DNA of 64,000 nucleotides, taken from assembly GCA_023634235.1 (NCBI GenBank), contig JAMKCF010000001.1, positions 30,484,920 to 30,548,919 of the forward strand. The letters are read 5' to 3'. Positions within the stretch are counted from its first letter, which is position 1; every line of letters begins with the position of its first letter. Source of the DNA: Pisaster brevispinus. Taxonomy: Eukaryota > Echinodermata > Asteroidea > Forcipulatida > Asteriidae. The notes beneath the pieces were generated by a model. The model did no database searches and was not told the origin of the DNA. It saw nothing but the letters and a program-made list of their open reading frames with translations. The position numbers and the translations under genes were made by a program. Shown here in pieces: positions 22,308-32,938 of this stretch.

Positions 22308-22495
22308 ATGGGGAGAGCATTTACTGAATTAATATTGTTTGCCACCAAAGATTTGGTTCAATTGATCTGATAATTTGCATCGAAGACTAACTGCCAGTGC
22401 CAGGACAAGATTTCTACCCACAGCTAAAGGGAAAACAGCTAAATTAATAATTTTTTTCCTGATACATTTAACAAATAGATCCAAGAACGTTCACC

Positions 22496-23482
22496 ATGGA
22501 AGTTATAATCACAATCCTGTTTCTGATTTTGATGGTACAAACCTGCCAGAGTGAAAACCAAAAATGGTTCGACAAAACGTTCTACTTGGCTGAAAACCGA
22601 GCCTTACTGAATCATGTGATTGAGTGGAAGACTGTATCTTCTCCTGTGATATGTGGGCGAGACTGCTCTATGGATCCACAGTGTGCATCATTCAACTATC
22701 ACATCATAACAGGTATTTGTGAGTTGAATAATGCCAGCAGAGCTCACAGCCCTGATGACTTTGTTGAGATTCAAGGGAGTGCATACTATGATGACAACTT
22801 GGACACTTTGTCATTTTCACTACCCAGCACTACAAGTTACAGTAGTTGTCTGGAGTTGTATCAAGCTGGTTACCGCATCAATGGTTTATTCACCATCTTT
22901 CCTACAAGTCTGACTGATGGGTTACAGGTTTACTGTGATATGGAGACACATGGAGGAGGCTGGATCGTGTTCCAGAGGAGACAAGACGGCTCTGTTGACT
23001 TTCACCGTAACTGGACTGAATACCAATCTGGGTTTGGTGATCTACAGAATGAGTTCTGGTTGGGGAATGATATCCTGCGTGACCTTACTGGATCAGGACA
23101 ATGGCAGCTCAGAGTAGATATGGAAGATTGGGAGTCCAACACAGCTTGGGCTTCTTATGGTGAGTTTGCTGTTTCAGGTGACAAGTACACTCTCCATATT
23201 GGTTCATATGATGCTCAGAGTCCGGCAGGTAACCCAATGAAAAATTATAATGGACTTCAATTCTCAACAAAGGATCAGGACCATGATAAAGCATCCCATA
23301 ATTGTGCAGAGAAATTTGGAGGTGGCTGGTGGTTTAAGAAGTGCCATATTGCTAGTCTGAATGGTGACTACTACCCACAGGGAGAAGTCCCATTTGGGAT
23401 GGGAATACAATGGGGTCCCTGGAAAGGAAGGCTTTACTCTCTGAAAAAATGCAGCATGAAAATACGGCCGATCACGACTTAA
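22496..23482 (+). CDS. Secreted PAN-fibrinogen lectin-like protein, subfamily A
   Basis: Intact 328-residue ORF. This copy decides the family start: the upstream ATG of the paralogues is ACG here, so translation must begin at CACCATGGA, a strong Kozak context. The PAN cysteines are at 53, 57, 63 and 75. The FReD is complete with THGGGW in place of TDGGGW (150s), calcium site DQDHD (260-264, the third ligand position intact), and GGGWWF. Two sequons are present (NAS at 79, NWT at 172). Its closest relative is the gene at 41190, with which it shares both coding sequence and about 4.8 kb of downstream sequence. Confidence 0.93.
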   Translation: MEVIITILFLILMVQTCQSENQKWFDKTFYLAENRALLNHVIEWKTVSSPVICGRDCSMDPQCASFNYHIITGICELNNASRAHSPDDFVEIQGSAYYDDNLDTLSFSLPSTTSYSSCLELYQAGYRINGLFTIFPTSLTDGLQVYCDMETHGGGWIVFQRRQDGSVDFHRNWTEYQSGFGDLQNEFWLGNDILRDLTGSGQWQLRVDMEDWESNTAWASYGEFAVSGDKYTLHIGSYDAQSPAGNPMKNYNGLQFSTKDQDHDKASHNCAEKFGGGWWFKKCHIASLNGDYYPQGEVPFGMGIQWGPWKGRLYSLKKCSMKIRPITT

Positions 23483-24320
23483 GCTCAGAGTTAAGAAACT
23501 TTTACCCAACATCAGAAATAAATTTCATCATGACATTATACTGGAAACACAAACTATTCCTGATTAATCATGTTTTATTATATGACCTCATATGTCAGCA
23601 TTGGCTTTTGAGTGAGCAGACGTCCAGACAGACAGTCTTTCTTTAAGGAACAGAAAATCATCCGCTTTTACAGGATACCAGCCAAGTAGTACAAAAGCAC
23701 TCCCCAAGTGTAGCGAGGACATGGTTCGTCATCCCACAACATGGGCCTCGAAAGAGTGAAAAGAACGGATGGACAGATGAGCAACTAGACGGAAATCCTC
23801 ATTAAATAAGCGCACTCTGCAATGTACCACTCACCAAGAATAAGCAAATCCATGGTTACTCTCAGTGGAATGAACACAACTTTGGAGTTCTGCAAATTTT
23901 GTTTATGACGTGTTATCAGCACAGTCAGTGATTATTATTTTGCGAAACCCTCACAAATCATTCAAAAAGCTCAAGCTTGAATAATTTGTGGTCAAAAATT
24001 TTGGATGTGGGGCACAATCATCGTGTTTTGTGAAACTGGTGTTAATAACAAAATGTAGTTATTACTTAACTTTATATCAAGATTTTAATAACAATTCTAA
24101 AGCAAGATATTTCTATGCTCATTTGTTGAATTGTGAGGCAAACAACGAGTTTGCATACAAGAATACCTTGATAGAGTCAAAATTAGTATTAGCTTGCATG
24201 ATGATTTCTCGCTGTTAAAATGCATTGTCAGTCCATCTTTTAGATTAAAATTCCTCTGTACATTTAGGAATGTAGACTCTGTCAACCATGGTATTTGTGA
24301 TAGTGTCAAAACAGTTTTAT
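23483..24320. other. 3' flank of subfamily A gene
   Basis: Shares CTCAGAGTTAAGAAAC and an AATAAA tract with the other A genes, then array sequence to GTGTCAAAACAGTTTTATTT. No gene seen. Confidence 0.55.
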
Positions 24321-24481
24321 TTCAGTGCCTCTTTTTGTGCATTATGAACCTAAAATGCTCAGCTTTAAAATTGTTGAGGTTTTTCTGAAATTCTGTGTGC
24401 AAAAAAGCAAATTATAATATACTACTAATAAAATCTTTCTCACCATACACAATGTATCTTGATCATTTGTGTTGCCTTTGT

Positions 24482-24832
24482 CAGGCATGCAACTGCCCGA
24501 TGAAAAAATAAGAGGAAATTTTCAAAGGCACAACGCAAGCGCGGAGCGAGGCAGCCAAAACGCCAAGGGACATGAGATCCACAATGGTACCCTAGAAAAT
24601 TTTGAGGTTTATTATGCTCTTAGGTGCATTCTTAGCATGTACTAGGCTTATTTCACATTATTGTGGTTGTACATTGTTGTTGCCAAGCATATATAAGGCT
24701 TTTTAAAAAAAAAATCGCAAAAAAAAAAAAAAAAAACTTTTTTTTTTCTTTTTTTTTCCCGATTTTTTTTTAGCGCTGATCATTTTTAAAAAACGCGGAA
24801 AACCGCGGAAACGCGGAAGAGTTGCATGCCTG
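24482..24832. mobile_element. TIR element with 6-bp target duplication, 351 bp, superfamily unclear
   Basis: Ends in CAGGCATGCAACT and its inverted form AGTTGCATGCCTG. It is flanked by CTTTGT at 24476-24481 and 24833-24838. The paralogue at 43167-43190 has a single uninterrupted CTTTGT, so it is the empty site. The interior has long A and T runs and a CGCGGAAAACCGCGGAAACG tract. There is no ORF. Confidence 0.85.
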
Positions 24833-24849
24833 CTTTGTACATCCAAAAG

Positions 24850-25225
24850 TCAAGACTATTTCTTGAGTGATAATAACACACACAAATGCATCCATGGCTC
24901 AGCACCAGCATACCTTCGGGAACTCATTCAATTGTATCAACCACCACGCACCCTCCGTTATGGCTCAACATTGCTGCTCAATACACCGGTCACTCGCACT
25001 AAGACTTACGGCAGCGGTCATTCATGCATTCATCAACTTCTCTTTGGAACTCTCTTCCTCATAACATAAAAACTGCAAGAACTCAAATTCTATTTAAATC
25101 GCTCCTTAAAAGTTACCTGCTTGTTTAATTGTTTGTATGCTTGTTTATTTGCCTTTATTGTTGTGAAGTGCATCGAGACTTTAGTGTGATGCGCTATATA
25201 AGTACTGTGTTTTATTATTATTATG
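24850..25225 (+). mobile_element. L2/CR1-like LINE 3' fragment with ATT-rich tail
   Basis: The + strand encodes a stretch with CIHGSAPAYLRELI and LRYGSTLLLNTPVTRTKTYG, which matches the C-terminal end of L2-type LINE polymerases, followed by TGCGCTATATAAGTACTGTG and a TTATTATTATTA tail. It is only a 3' end and is not functional. It sits in an insert (24320-25310) common to both copies of the second duplication. Confidence 0.72.
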
Positions 25226-25319
25226 TATATAATGGGTCGAACATAGGATCGATGACATTTTTTTGAATACATAAAAAACATCATAGATGAACGACCTGGG
25301 CACTGAATTAGTTCACCAA

Positions 25320-25515
25320 ATCCTCAATTGTGATGATCTTGACACTCTTTGTAGGCTGCTCTGGTTGTTTGACACTCTTTACTATTTGTCTGTAAGGGCT
25401 GTGCGGCTGTACCTGTGTGTCTCAGTTATTACCATTTGTATTTTGCAAACGTATCTGCTTGTACCTTTTCTTGTGTTTAATCCTATCCATTTATGGAGGT
25501 TTTGTTTAGAATAAC
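25320..25515 (+). repeat. Array downstream repeat with retroelement-like tail
   Basis: Same family as 718-955. One base is missing in GGTTGTTTGACAC, which breaks the small ORF seen in other copies. Confidence 0.5.
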
Positions 25516-25667
25516 TAAACAAAAACAATAGATAAATAAATCAGTACATTAAGAATAGCTAGTTAGTCTGGGTAAACATGATTTAAACAGTTCAACAGAA
25601 AGTTTGGAACTGGATATAATCCACTTTGATCTTAATTATAGCTGTAGTACAATGAGGGACTGTAGAA

Positions 25668-25777
25668 ACACTAAAGAGGCAGCAGACATTGGGTTATTTT
25701 CCAGCCTGTGCAAAGTTGAGCACATTATTACGATAATAACGGATACTTACCTAGTAAGTCTGCTGCCACCTAGTGTC
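25668..25777. mobile_element. Small TIR element (MITE), CTCF-like TIR family
   Basis: The left TIR ACACTAAAGAGGCAGCAGAC has lost bases; the right TIR GTCTGCTGCCACCTAGTGTC is intact. Confidence 0.65.
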
Positions 25778-25929
25778 TCTGAAAGTCATCAAATGGTAAT
25801 TAACTACAGACTTATTATTGCAATTGGAGTATCAAACAGTTTTCATTCAGACTGGTCTCAATGACAAGTTCAAAAATGGATTAATAATAAATGGGATCAT
25901 TTTAATCAGATAAAAATGGTTTGTGCTAA

Positions 25930-26200
25930 CAATTTCAATTGCATGCTATGCATGATAAGTTAATAGGCAGTGCAGTACTCAGTGCAACACCACATGACAA
26001 ATCAACACCAAAACTGTTGGACTCTGATTATGGTGGTACGTCTGACCCCATGCTAAGCATGATCAGTTTGGCAGTGCAGTACTCATCAGTCCAACATCGT
26101 GTAGTAACTCAACACCCAAACTGTTTAACTCTGGTTATGGTGTTTTGCTTTATTCCATGCTCCAAGCAGGATCAATTTGCAGTTCTCAGTTCATCACATT
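25930..26200. repeat. Minisatellite, ~100 bp period
   Basis: About 2.5 units with GGCAGTGCAGTACTCA and CTGATTATGGTGGTACG. Confidence 0.65.
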
Positions 26201-26219
26201 TTGGTGACTTAAAACCATA

Positions 26220-27388
26220 GATAAATAATTTCATTTGATTAATTTTATTGTTTTTATGGTGTATTACAGAGAGACAATAAACCTTGTAATGTTGAAAACC
26301 ACACAAGTTTAACCAGTTGGATTTGTTGTATCGTTTTAAACAATTAACTCAACAGAGAGAAACCGGAAGAAAATTGTGTATTAGAGAAAAGAAGAGAAGA
26401 GAGGAGGTAGACGCCAATAGGATAGATTTATCTCAATTTAACATTTTAACAGACAGTATTACCTCTGATCAGAAACTTGCAGCATGGCTCAGTGTAGTGC
26501 AAGCATTCTGTGAGCTTCAGATTTCCTCTGGAATTGCCGATTACGGCGCCACCACAGGACCTGATCTGTCCAGGCTGCGCTGTGATTCTCTTCACTTATA
26601 GATTATGGTCATCAAAGAAGAGATCACACTTGCAGGTTGTGAAATCCTCATCAAAATCCTTGAAAATCACATCATCAAAATAAAACAGATTCAAATAGTT
26701 AGCTTCTTCTGAAACAGCATTGAGAGGGAAAACTTGAAAGTATCATTGAAAAAAAGAAGAGATTACAATAGTTTTAGCTGCCTCTCAAGCAGCGGTTTAA
26801 AAATAAGTTTAACTTCGAATGCGATTCTCTGATGGAAGAACTTTGGCTGCAGGGCACATTCATTACAGGGTTTATACATCAGTCCGGAAAGAGTAGCTAG
26901 TTATATGAGGAATGCAGTACAATGAGGGACTTTGACAAAATTACAGGTGCTAGAAGATATAGCGAGCAGTTTGAAGTGCCTGAGAAAATTGTGATACAAA
27001 TTTTTTGCACTGACGCAATGAGGTACACTTTATGTGAAAAACTAACCCCGCCCCAAAATGTGCAAAAAACTTTCAATTCTCACTGTTTAAATTTGATTAG
27101 AGTGTTGTATCTTGCACAAAAAGGGCCAAGTGCAAGTGACGTCAAATCTGACTGAGAGCCATTGGCTTTGTGATATTCTGATAGTTACTGACAAATAAAT
27201 TGTGTGCAGATTTAAACATGCTTGTGTCATTCACATATATTTGTCCAGAGATGCAATGTCTTTTTCCCACTAACACGACAGTTCACCTTTCTGGCATTTT
27301 CCCAATACAGCCACTCTCTACCTTAAATGTAAAAATTGATTCTTAAAAAACCCACTTTTAGACAATTTACCCTCAAACTTCTACAACA
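26220..27388. other. Array spacer blocks, no intact gene
   Basis: Blocks also found at 6420-7469 and 1407-2200. Some stretches stay open for ~80 codons in this copy but are broken in paralogues, so I do not call genes. Confidence 0.5.
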
Positions 27389-27514
27389 ATGGAGACCATC
27401 AAATGTTATTTATGCGGGAATCTATTCAACCAGTGGTTTTGCTCCAATAATTTTTATTTTAAAAGCGTTGACTGCAATTCCTGTTTCAAGGAAAACAAAA
27501 GCTGCGCGTTGTAA
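27389..27514 (+). other. Cysteine-rich 41-codon ORF, relic of an unidentified coding exon
   Basis: ATG to TAA encodes METIKCYLCGNLFNQWFC followed by a second cysteine group (DCNSCFKENKSC), a pattern that suggests a zinc-binding fold. The paralogues at 2194, 15447 and 46538 start identically but lose one base after the first CxxC. The only intact copy is here. It may be an exon of a transposable element or a captured gene. I do not recognise the family. Confidence 0.35.
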
Positions 27515-28358
27515 TTTTTGCAAACATTGATTGCAAAACTACCTTGAAAAAACTGGTTCCTCAGCCAAATAATAAAGTACATAAAGTAATTACTTAAATG
27601 AGGAAAACAGTTTAGATTGGCATAACAGAGGTATTGCTTTCTCTCCAACCATTACTAAAATTAAAATTGATTTTGAGGAAACCAAATTCATCTGTACAAT
27701 TAGGAATAAGACCTGGGCTGCGAGTAAATTTAAAGTGTTCTGAATATTGTAGAAAAACCTTTAGTTACCAAAGCGTAAACACTAAAGTCGCGTGGCGCTT
27801 ACCAGTAAAGTATTATATTGCAAGTATTGATTGTGCGGTCCACACGACCAATTCAACTGGAAGGTCTGGCGTATTGTGATGGTGATTACTCTGCCCACGC
27901 ATGGATATGGAGTACAAAGAAAGAGCCTAAATTATAGAAACGTTATTGACAAGGTTTTCAATAGGCAACGGTATTATTGGTCTTTAAAAATATTGCAAAC
28001 GTAACTAAATAATCTTGACCGAGAGAAGCACAGCCAATCAAAACCCACCAAAGATGACTTTGTTTGTTATTTTCGTTTGTTTATAACTCATTGCTTTTGA
28101 AACAAGATCAATTTGACAAAGCAGTACTACTCAGTTCAACACAATTTGGTGACTTAAAACCCCACATAATTAATTTTATTTGATTATTTCTATTGTTTGT
28201 ATGGTGTATTACAGAGAGACAATAAACCTTGTAATGTTGAAAACCACACAAGATTAACCAGTTGGATTTGCTGTATCGTTTCAAACAAACTTAACAGAGA
28301 GAAACCAAAAGCAAGTTGTGTATTAAAGAAAAGAAGAGAAGAGAGGAGGTAGAAGCCA
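27515..28358. other. Upstream repeat and truncated promoter, then spacer; no gene
   Basis: One upstream-repeat copy (about 27690-27910) leads into a promoter module that breaks off near 28100 (CATTGCTTTTGAAACAAGATC, no CRE box) and joins minisatellite-proximal spacer. A gene seems to have been deleted between promoter and spacer. The spacer ends at the transposon target site. Confidence 0.55.
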
Positions 28359-28547
28359 ATAGCGGTTTTACAGTCACGTGATGTTATCACGGGACTGTGT
28401 GTTTGAGACGCCATATTGCCGGTCAACGACCTGCGGTGACATGACACTAAACGGGGTCGCTGCGAGCGGGGGTATTTCCATGCATCTGGTCGACCATGAT
28501 CAATCGATCGCCGTCAGTGGCAAAGTTGACGGGCCGGTCATAAACAT

Positions 28548-31500
28548 TTGTGGGATTTAAAAGCACAGACAGTGATACTCTTCATAATAGTGGCCAATTT
28601 AAAGCTGTCGGCTGAAGTGCAACACCTCGACGAAGACTGCAGGAAGCGGTATATCGCAAAACTTGATCTAGTCGGCATGACTGATCCCTACAATTTGTCA
28701 AGAGGTATGCTTAAATCCCTGGAGCTGCTATCACTATCAGATTTACCTGAACTTAGTTACATAGACATCTGCAACTATGTCATTAATTCGCCATCACCCT
28801 ACACTGGAAAAGATCTAAAGGCTTACAAAAGCCTCGATGCCTACAAGTATTTCACCACTGGTTGGGTGCATGATGGACTCGTTTGGAAAATACCTAACAG
28901 GGATTGTTTTCTTCTCATGACAAAGGTAAATGTATTTACTATTTCTCTTCATCAAGCATGTCAAGTCGGGTAGCGCACGTGGTAGGCCTACATAACGTAT
29001 GCACATGCCCTAACACAGAAACAGTTACTTGTTCGTTGGAACCCTGTTCGTTGCATAGAGGCTCCATGCTTGTTGCTAATGTTTACTAGGCCTACCTACA
29101 TGTACCTTCATGTATTGTGTGTGGCAGGAGGGTGAGGGGGCGTGGGGTGTCGGGGAGTGGTGAGCAGCAATAGGCAGCCAATAAGAAATGTATGGAAATT
29201 GAATTGGCATCTTTGAACAATTCCTGAACCCAAGATACTACCCAAACAAATGAACTTGGCGTATTGCGTGAAGCCAGTGCAGTTGGCTTTGCTCCTTTAC
29301 TTGAAAGGTTGCTATCGTTTCTAGATGGGTTTTTTCTAGATGAAATTTTGTCTGTTGTGTATATTGTTGGATTTGAATTTCCATGGCATCAGATACGAAA
29401 CATGGACAAGGTAACGATACACAAAATAATATATTGGTAAACTGTGACTTTTCTACCTGAATTTTGAGCATCTGTTACTCTTGAATAGAAGGCCACGTCA
29501 TGGTGTTTTCTAGAGCTAGGTCATTGATTTTTTTTAATCCACCGGTTTAAACATATCTTGGTATGAGCTTTTCTTTTAAAAGCTGAATATTCAATGGACC
29601 AGGTGCAAATGTTTTCTATTTGTCTGAGGTGAAGCATTCCCAGTGTTTAAACAAGCCATCACTGAGACCATGGGTTGCACTACAGAAAGACGGTCAGATT
29701 ATATGTTGTCATTGCACCTGCATGGCTGGACTAGGAGAGACCTGTTCGCATGCTACTGCATCCATGTTTGCCCTGGAAACCTTGGTTAGGATGAAAGCAA
29801 GTACAGCCTGTACATCACTACCATGTCAGTGGCTGAAACCATCCAGTTATGCAGTTGAATATGCTAAGGGATCAAACATTAATTTCTGCAACCTTGCCAA
29901 GAAACTAAGATCATCAGGAAGCACCACTACAACTACGGACAGAGTCACAAAACTACCACAGAAGCAAATCAATCCACCCACAGCTGATGAGAAAGCAGCA
30001 TTCTACAAGGCTCTGTCTGATACGGGTACTCGTTCAGCCATTCTGAGCATTGTTCCTAATTATGCTCAGGACTTTACCCCAAGACCTGTTGTTTGTCATC
30101 TTCCTACCCTTCTGACAGACCTGTATGATCCCTGCAATCTGGAGCTCAATACTGAAGAGTTAAAAGCCAAATGTCAGGTGGAAGTGGAAAAGTTGCATGT
30201 TACTCAGGATCAGGTTAGTTGCATAATCAGGAAAAAATTCACATTCTTTTTGAAAATTTTAATTTGTGATGGTTGTTGTTTTGGGGAAGAACTAGGAAAG
30301 TAGGGGTTGACACATGAAAAATAATGTCTTATTTCTGTAATGCTGTGTTGTAACAGGCGAACCAAACAGGTGGACTAAACTACCCCCCCCCCAAAAAAAA
30401 AAAAAAAGAAAAAAAAAAAACCTTCTGGATCTTCCTCCGTGCTTTTGTAGGGTTCTCCCATAATTTTCTCTGGATCATAAAATATGATACTACAAAAAAA
30501 ATAAACAAAATAGGAGTAAACAGTTTTAATAATATTTGATTAACCCTCCAGTCCTTTGGACTCTGAAACACATGACTGAGCAAGTGCATCATCTCAAATT
30601 CTATGTTAACCATGAACATGTGCTGCAGTTTACATTAATTAATTAGGTAAACAAAATCAATGAGGTACACACCTGGATCAACGTTTCAAAAGCAAATGAC
30701 TGATCCTGTTTTGAGTACTAAATGTCCTTTATGATGTCACATTTTCAGGTTTCTGCATTGAGAAGGAAACATTGAAACAGTGCAAGTCCAAGATGTGGTA
30801 CAACCAGAGAGCAGGATGAGTCACAGCATCAAATTTCAAGGCAGCCACTCACACAAATATTTGTAAACCATCAAGGTCGTTGATACAGAGGATCTGCTAT
30901 CCCAAGATGTGCAGCTTTTCGACAGCTGCAACAAGTTAATTTTGTCAGATTTTTTTATTTGGGCAATTTTTGTTTGTTTACGATCATATGGAGGTGTCTG
31001 CACGTAGTCACAAGGGCAAAAGGTAGTAATTGATGGTTTAAAGGCTTTTTCCACAATTTTTGGCAACAAAATAAAAGGGTAGGGGCTGTCAAACCGGAAA
31101 CAGAACTTTTATTTTTTTTGGCCTAAGCCAAATCTGCACTCGCATTTACCATCACTTTTCATGCATGGTTTTATTATTCAAGGATCGATCAATTCTTGGA
31201 TCGATCGATGATTCAATATTACCTGAGGATAATGGGTGTTACCTTTGTCTGTCGCTTTTTCTTACATATTGCCATAACTACAAAGAGTACTGACCACCCC
31301 ATCCCACCTCACTTTTAATTCTTCTTGCAAGGACTTCTAACTACTGTCAAACACCAATTTATGGCGTTTCTACATTTCCTTGATTCCAGGTGGGGTTGTG
31401 ATCACTAGCAAGATGCCAGGATCCAGTATGACAAGATAATGACAACGAAACATTCCGCGTTCAAAGTCCAGGAGACAGGGTTTCACATATCGAACTATCG

Positions 31501-32104
31501 CCCCTATTTTGGAGCATCTCCTGATGGACTTGTGTCATGTGAATGTTGTGGTGAAGGCTGCTTAGAAGTAAAGTGTCCTTTCTGTATCAAAGAAAAAGAG
31601 GTGGAACAGGTAGCTTCCGAATCAAAGACCTTTTGTTTTGAGAAGGATGCATCAGGTAATTATGTATTGCATCAAAACCATCAGTATTATTATCAGGTCC
31701 AGGCTCAGTTATATTGCACTTACCGAAGGTATTGTGACTTTTTGGTTTGGAAAGAAAACCAGCTTCTAATTGAGCGTGTACCCAAGGACGAATCATTCCT
31801 GGCAAGGGAGCTCCCAAAGGTAGACAAGTTCTTCTCCTCTTGTGTCATGCCGGAGCTTTTAGCAAAGATATATTCTTCACACTCGGTCAGAGCTAATCCT
31901 AAACCAGCTCCTGGTTCTGCCGAACATGTTTGTTACTGTCGTAACCCACCCAGTGATGATATGTTGCAATGTGAATCTGGTAAATGTGACATCAAAAGGT
32001 TCCACAAGAAATGTTTTGGTATTAAGAGGATCCCGAAGCATTGGCTTTGCCCTAATTGTAAAAAATCAGAAAATCAACAGAAAAGACAAATGAAGGAACC
32101 CTGA
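28548..32104 (+). pseudogene. SWIM zinc finger / YqaJ nuclease / PHD gene of the ISL2EU element, broken
   Basis: Visible exons: ~28548-28925 (start uncertain, no clear ATG; family motif GWVHDGLVW; donor AAAG/GTAAAT), 29629-30213 (SWIM finger CHCTCMAGLGETCSH; acceptor CTGAG, donor CAG/GTTAG), about 30749-30920 (WYNQRAG...TASNF, the start of the YqaJ fold), and about 31387-32104 (GASPDG and CLEVKCPF, the metal-binding acidic residues; then a PHD finger from CYCRNPPSDD to LCPNC). YqaJ nucleases are lambda-exonuclease-like DNA-processing enzymes. Lesions: an off-by-one frame after 30749, TGA at 30817-30819 inside the RxGR-TAS motif, and TAG at 31406-31408 just before the catalytic region. The first stop fits a CGA-to-TGA change. 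Confidence 0.85.
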
Positions 32105-32938
32105 ATCTCATCAAAATGTAGTACATACAGTGTAAATGTACACATGTTTATTTTAACTGTCAAATCAGTTTCTTATTATGCAGTACTTTTTTTTTACAAT
32201 GAACTAAGTAACATTGTTGTCATATACGTCCATTTGATAAACATAATCTTATTTGTATATGGCCTAAATTGCATTATATAATGTTTCAGTTGAATGATTC
32301 CAAAGTGTGTATATAAGAACAGGGAGTCGTAAAATAAAGTTGTTAAAGTTGTTGAAGTCTAGTTGTTGAGTTCTGTACAGTTCTTACTTTGCGTCCTACG
32401 CTACCATGACAATTGTACAGTTTATTCCCAGTCAATACAAACTCAGCTGAACCTAGCCAACTGTTTGATATCAGAATTTTGTGTTCAGCCCCAGAGGACC
32501 AATGGTGACATTGAGTGTGTACATAAATTCAGTCAGGACCAAAGAGTTACCATAAAGTCATAAACACACACTTTTTTTGTTTAGCCTAAGCTTCAATGTC
32601 TTAACGGAAGAGTTCCATACATGGACAACACTTGAAACCCCTGTGCTCAAACCCTATGGGCATGGTCTAAAAAATTCGAAGTGAATGTTTCAACATTTTC
32701 ACTATCAATATTAGGTTTTGCCCTTCACCGACATGTGAACAACGATACACAGTGTGTTACCGCCCAAGAGAACGTTGGGGAAAAAAAATCACTTGAGTGA
32801 GACTCGATCCCACGACCTGCTTTTTAGCATTTTCACTGCTAAATGAAATGTTTTAAGACATGTTATCACTTTCTAAAGGTTGATAGAAAAATTAGTATTG
32901 TCTGTGTATGGAACTCTTCCCTTCTCAACTTCTGTAAA

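Noticed and set aside
26317..26601. Open frame of 94 codons in the spacer block
   Set aside because: Paralogous blocks (6495, 35640, 44840, 47915) carry stops at different places and the composition is not protein-like.
28378..28560. Short + strand ORF at the left end of the ISL2EU element
   Set aside because: It lies in the GC-rich terminal region and shows no family features; probably fortuitous or a non-coding terminal region.
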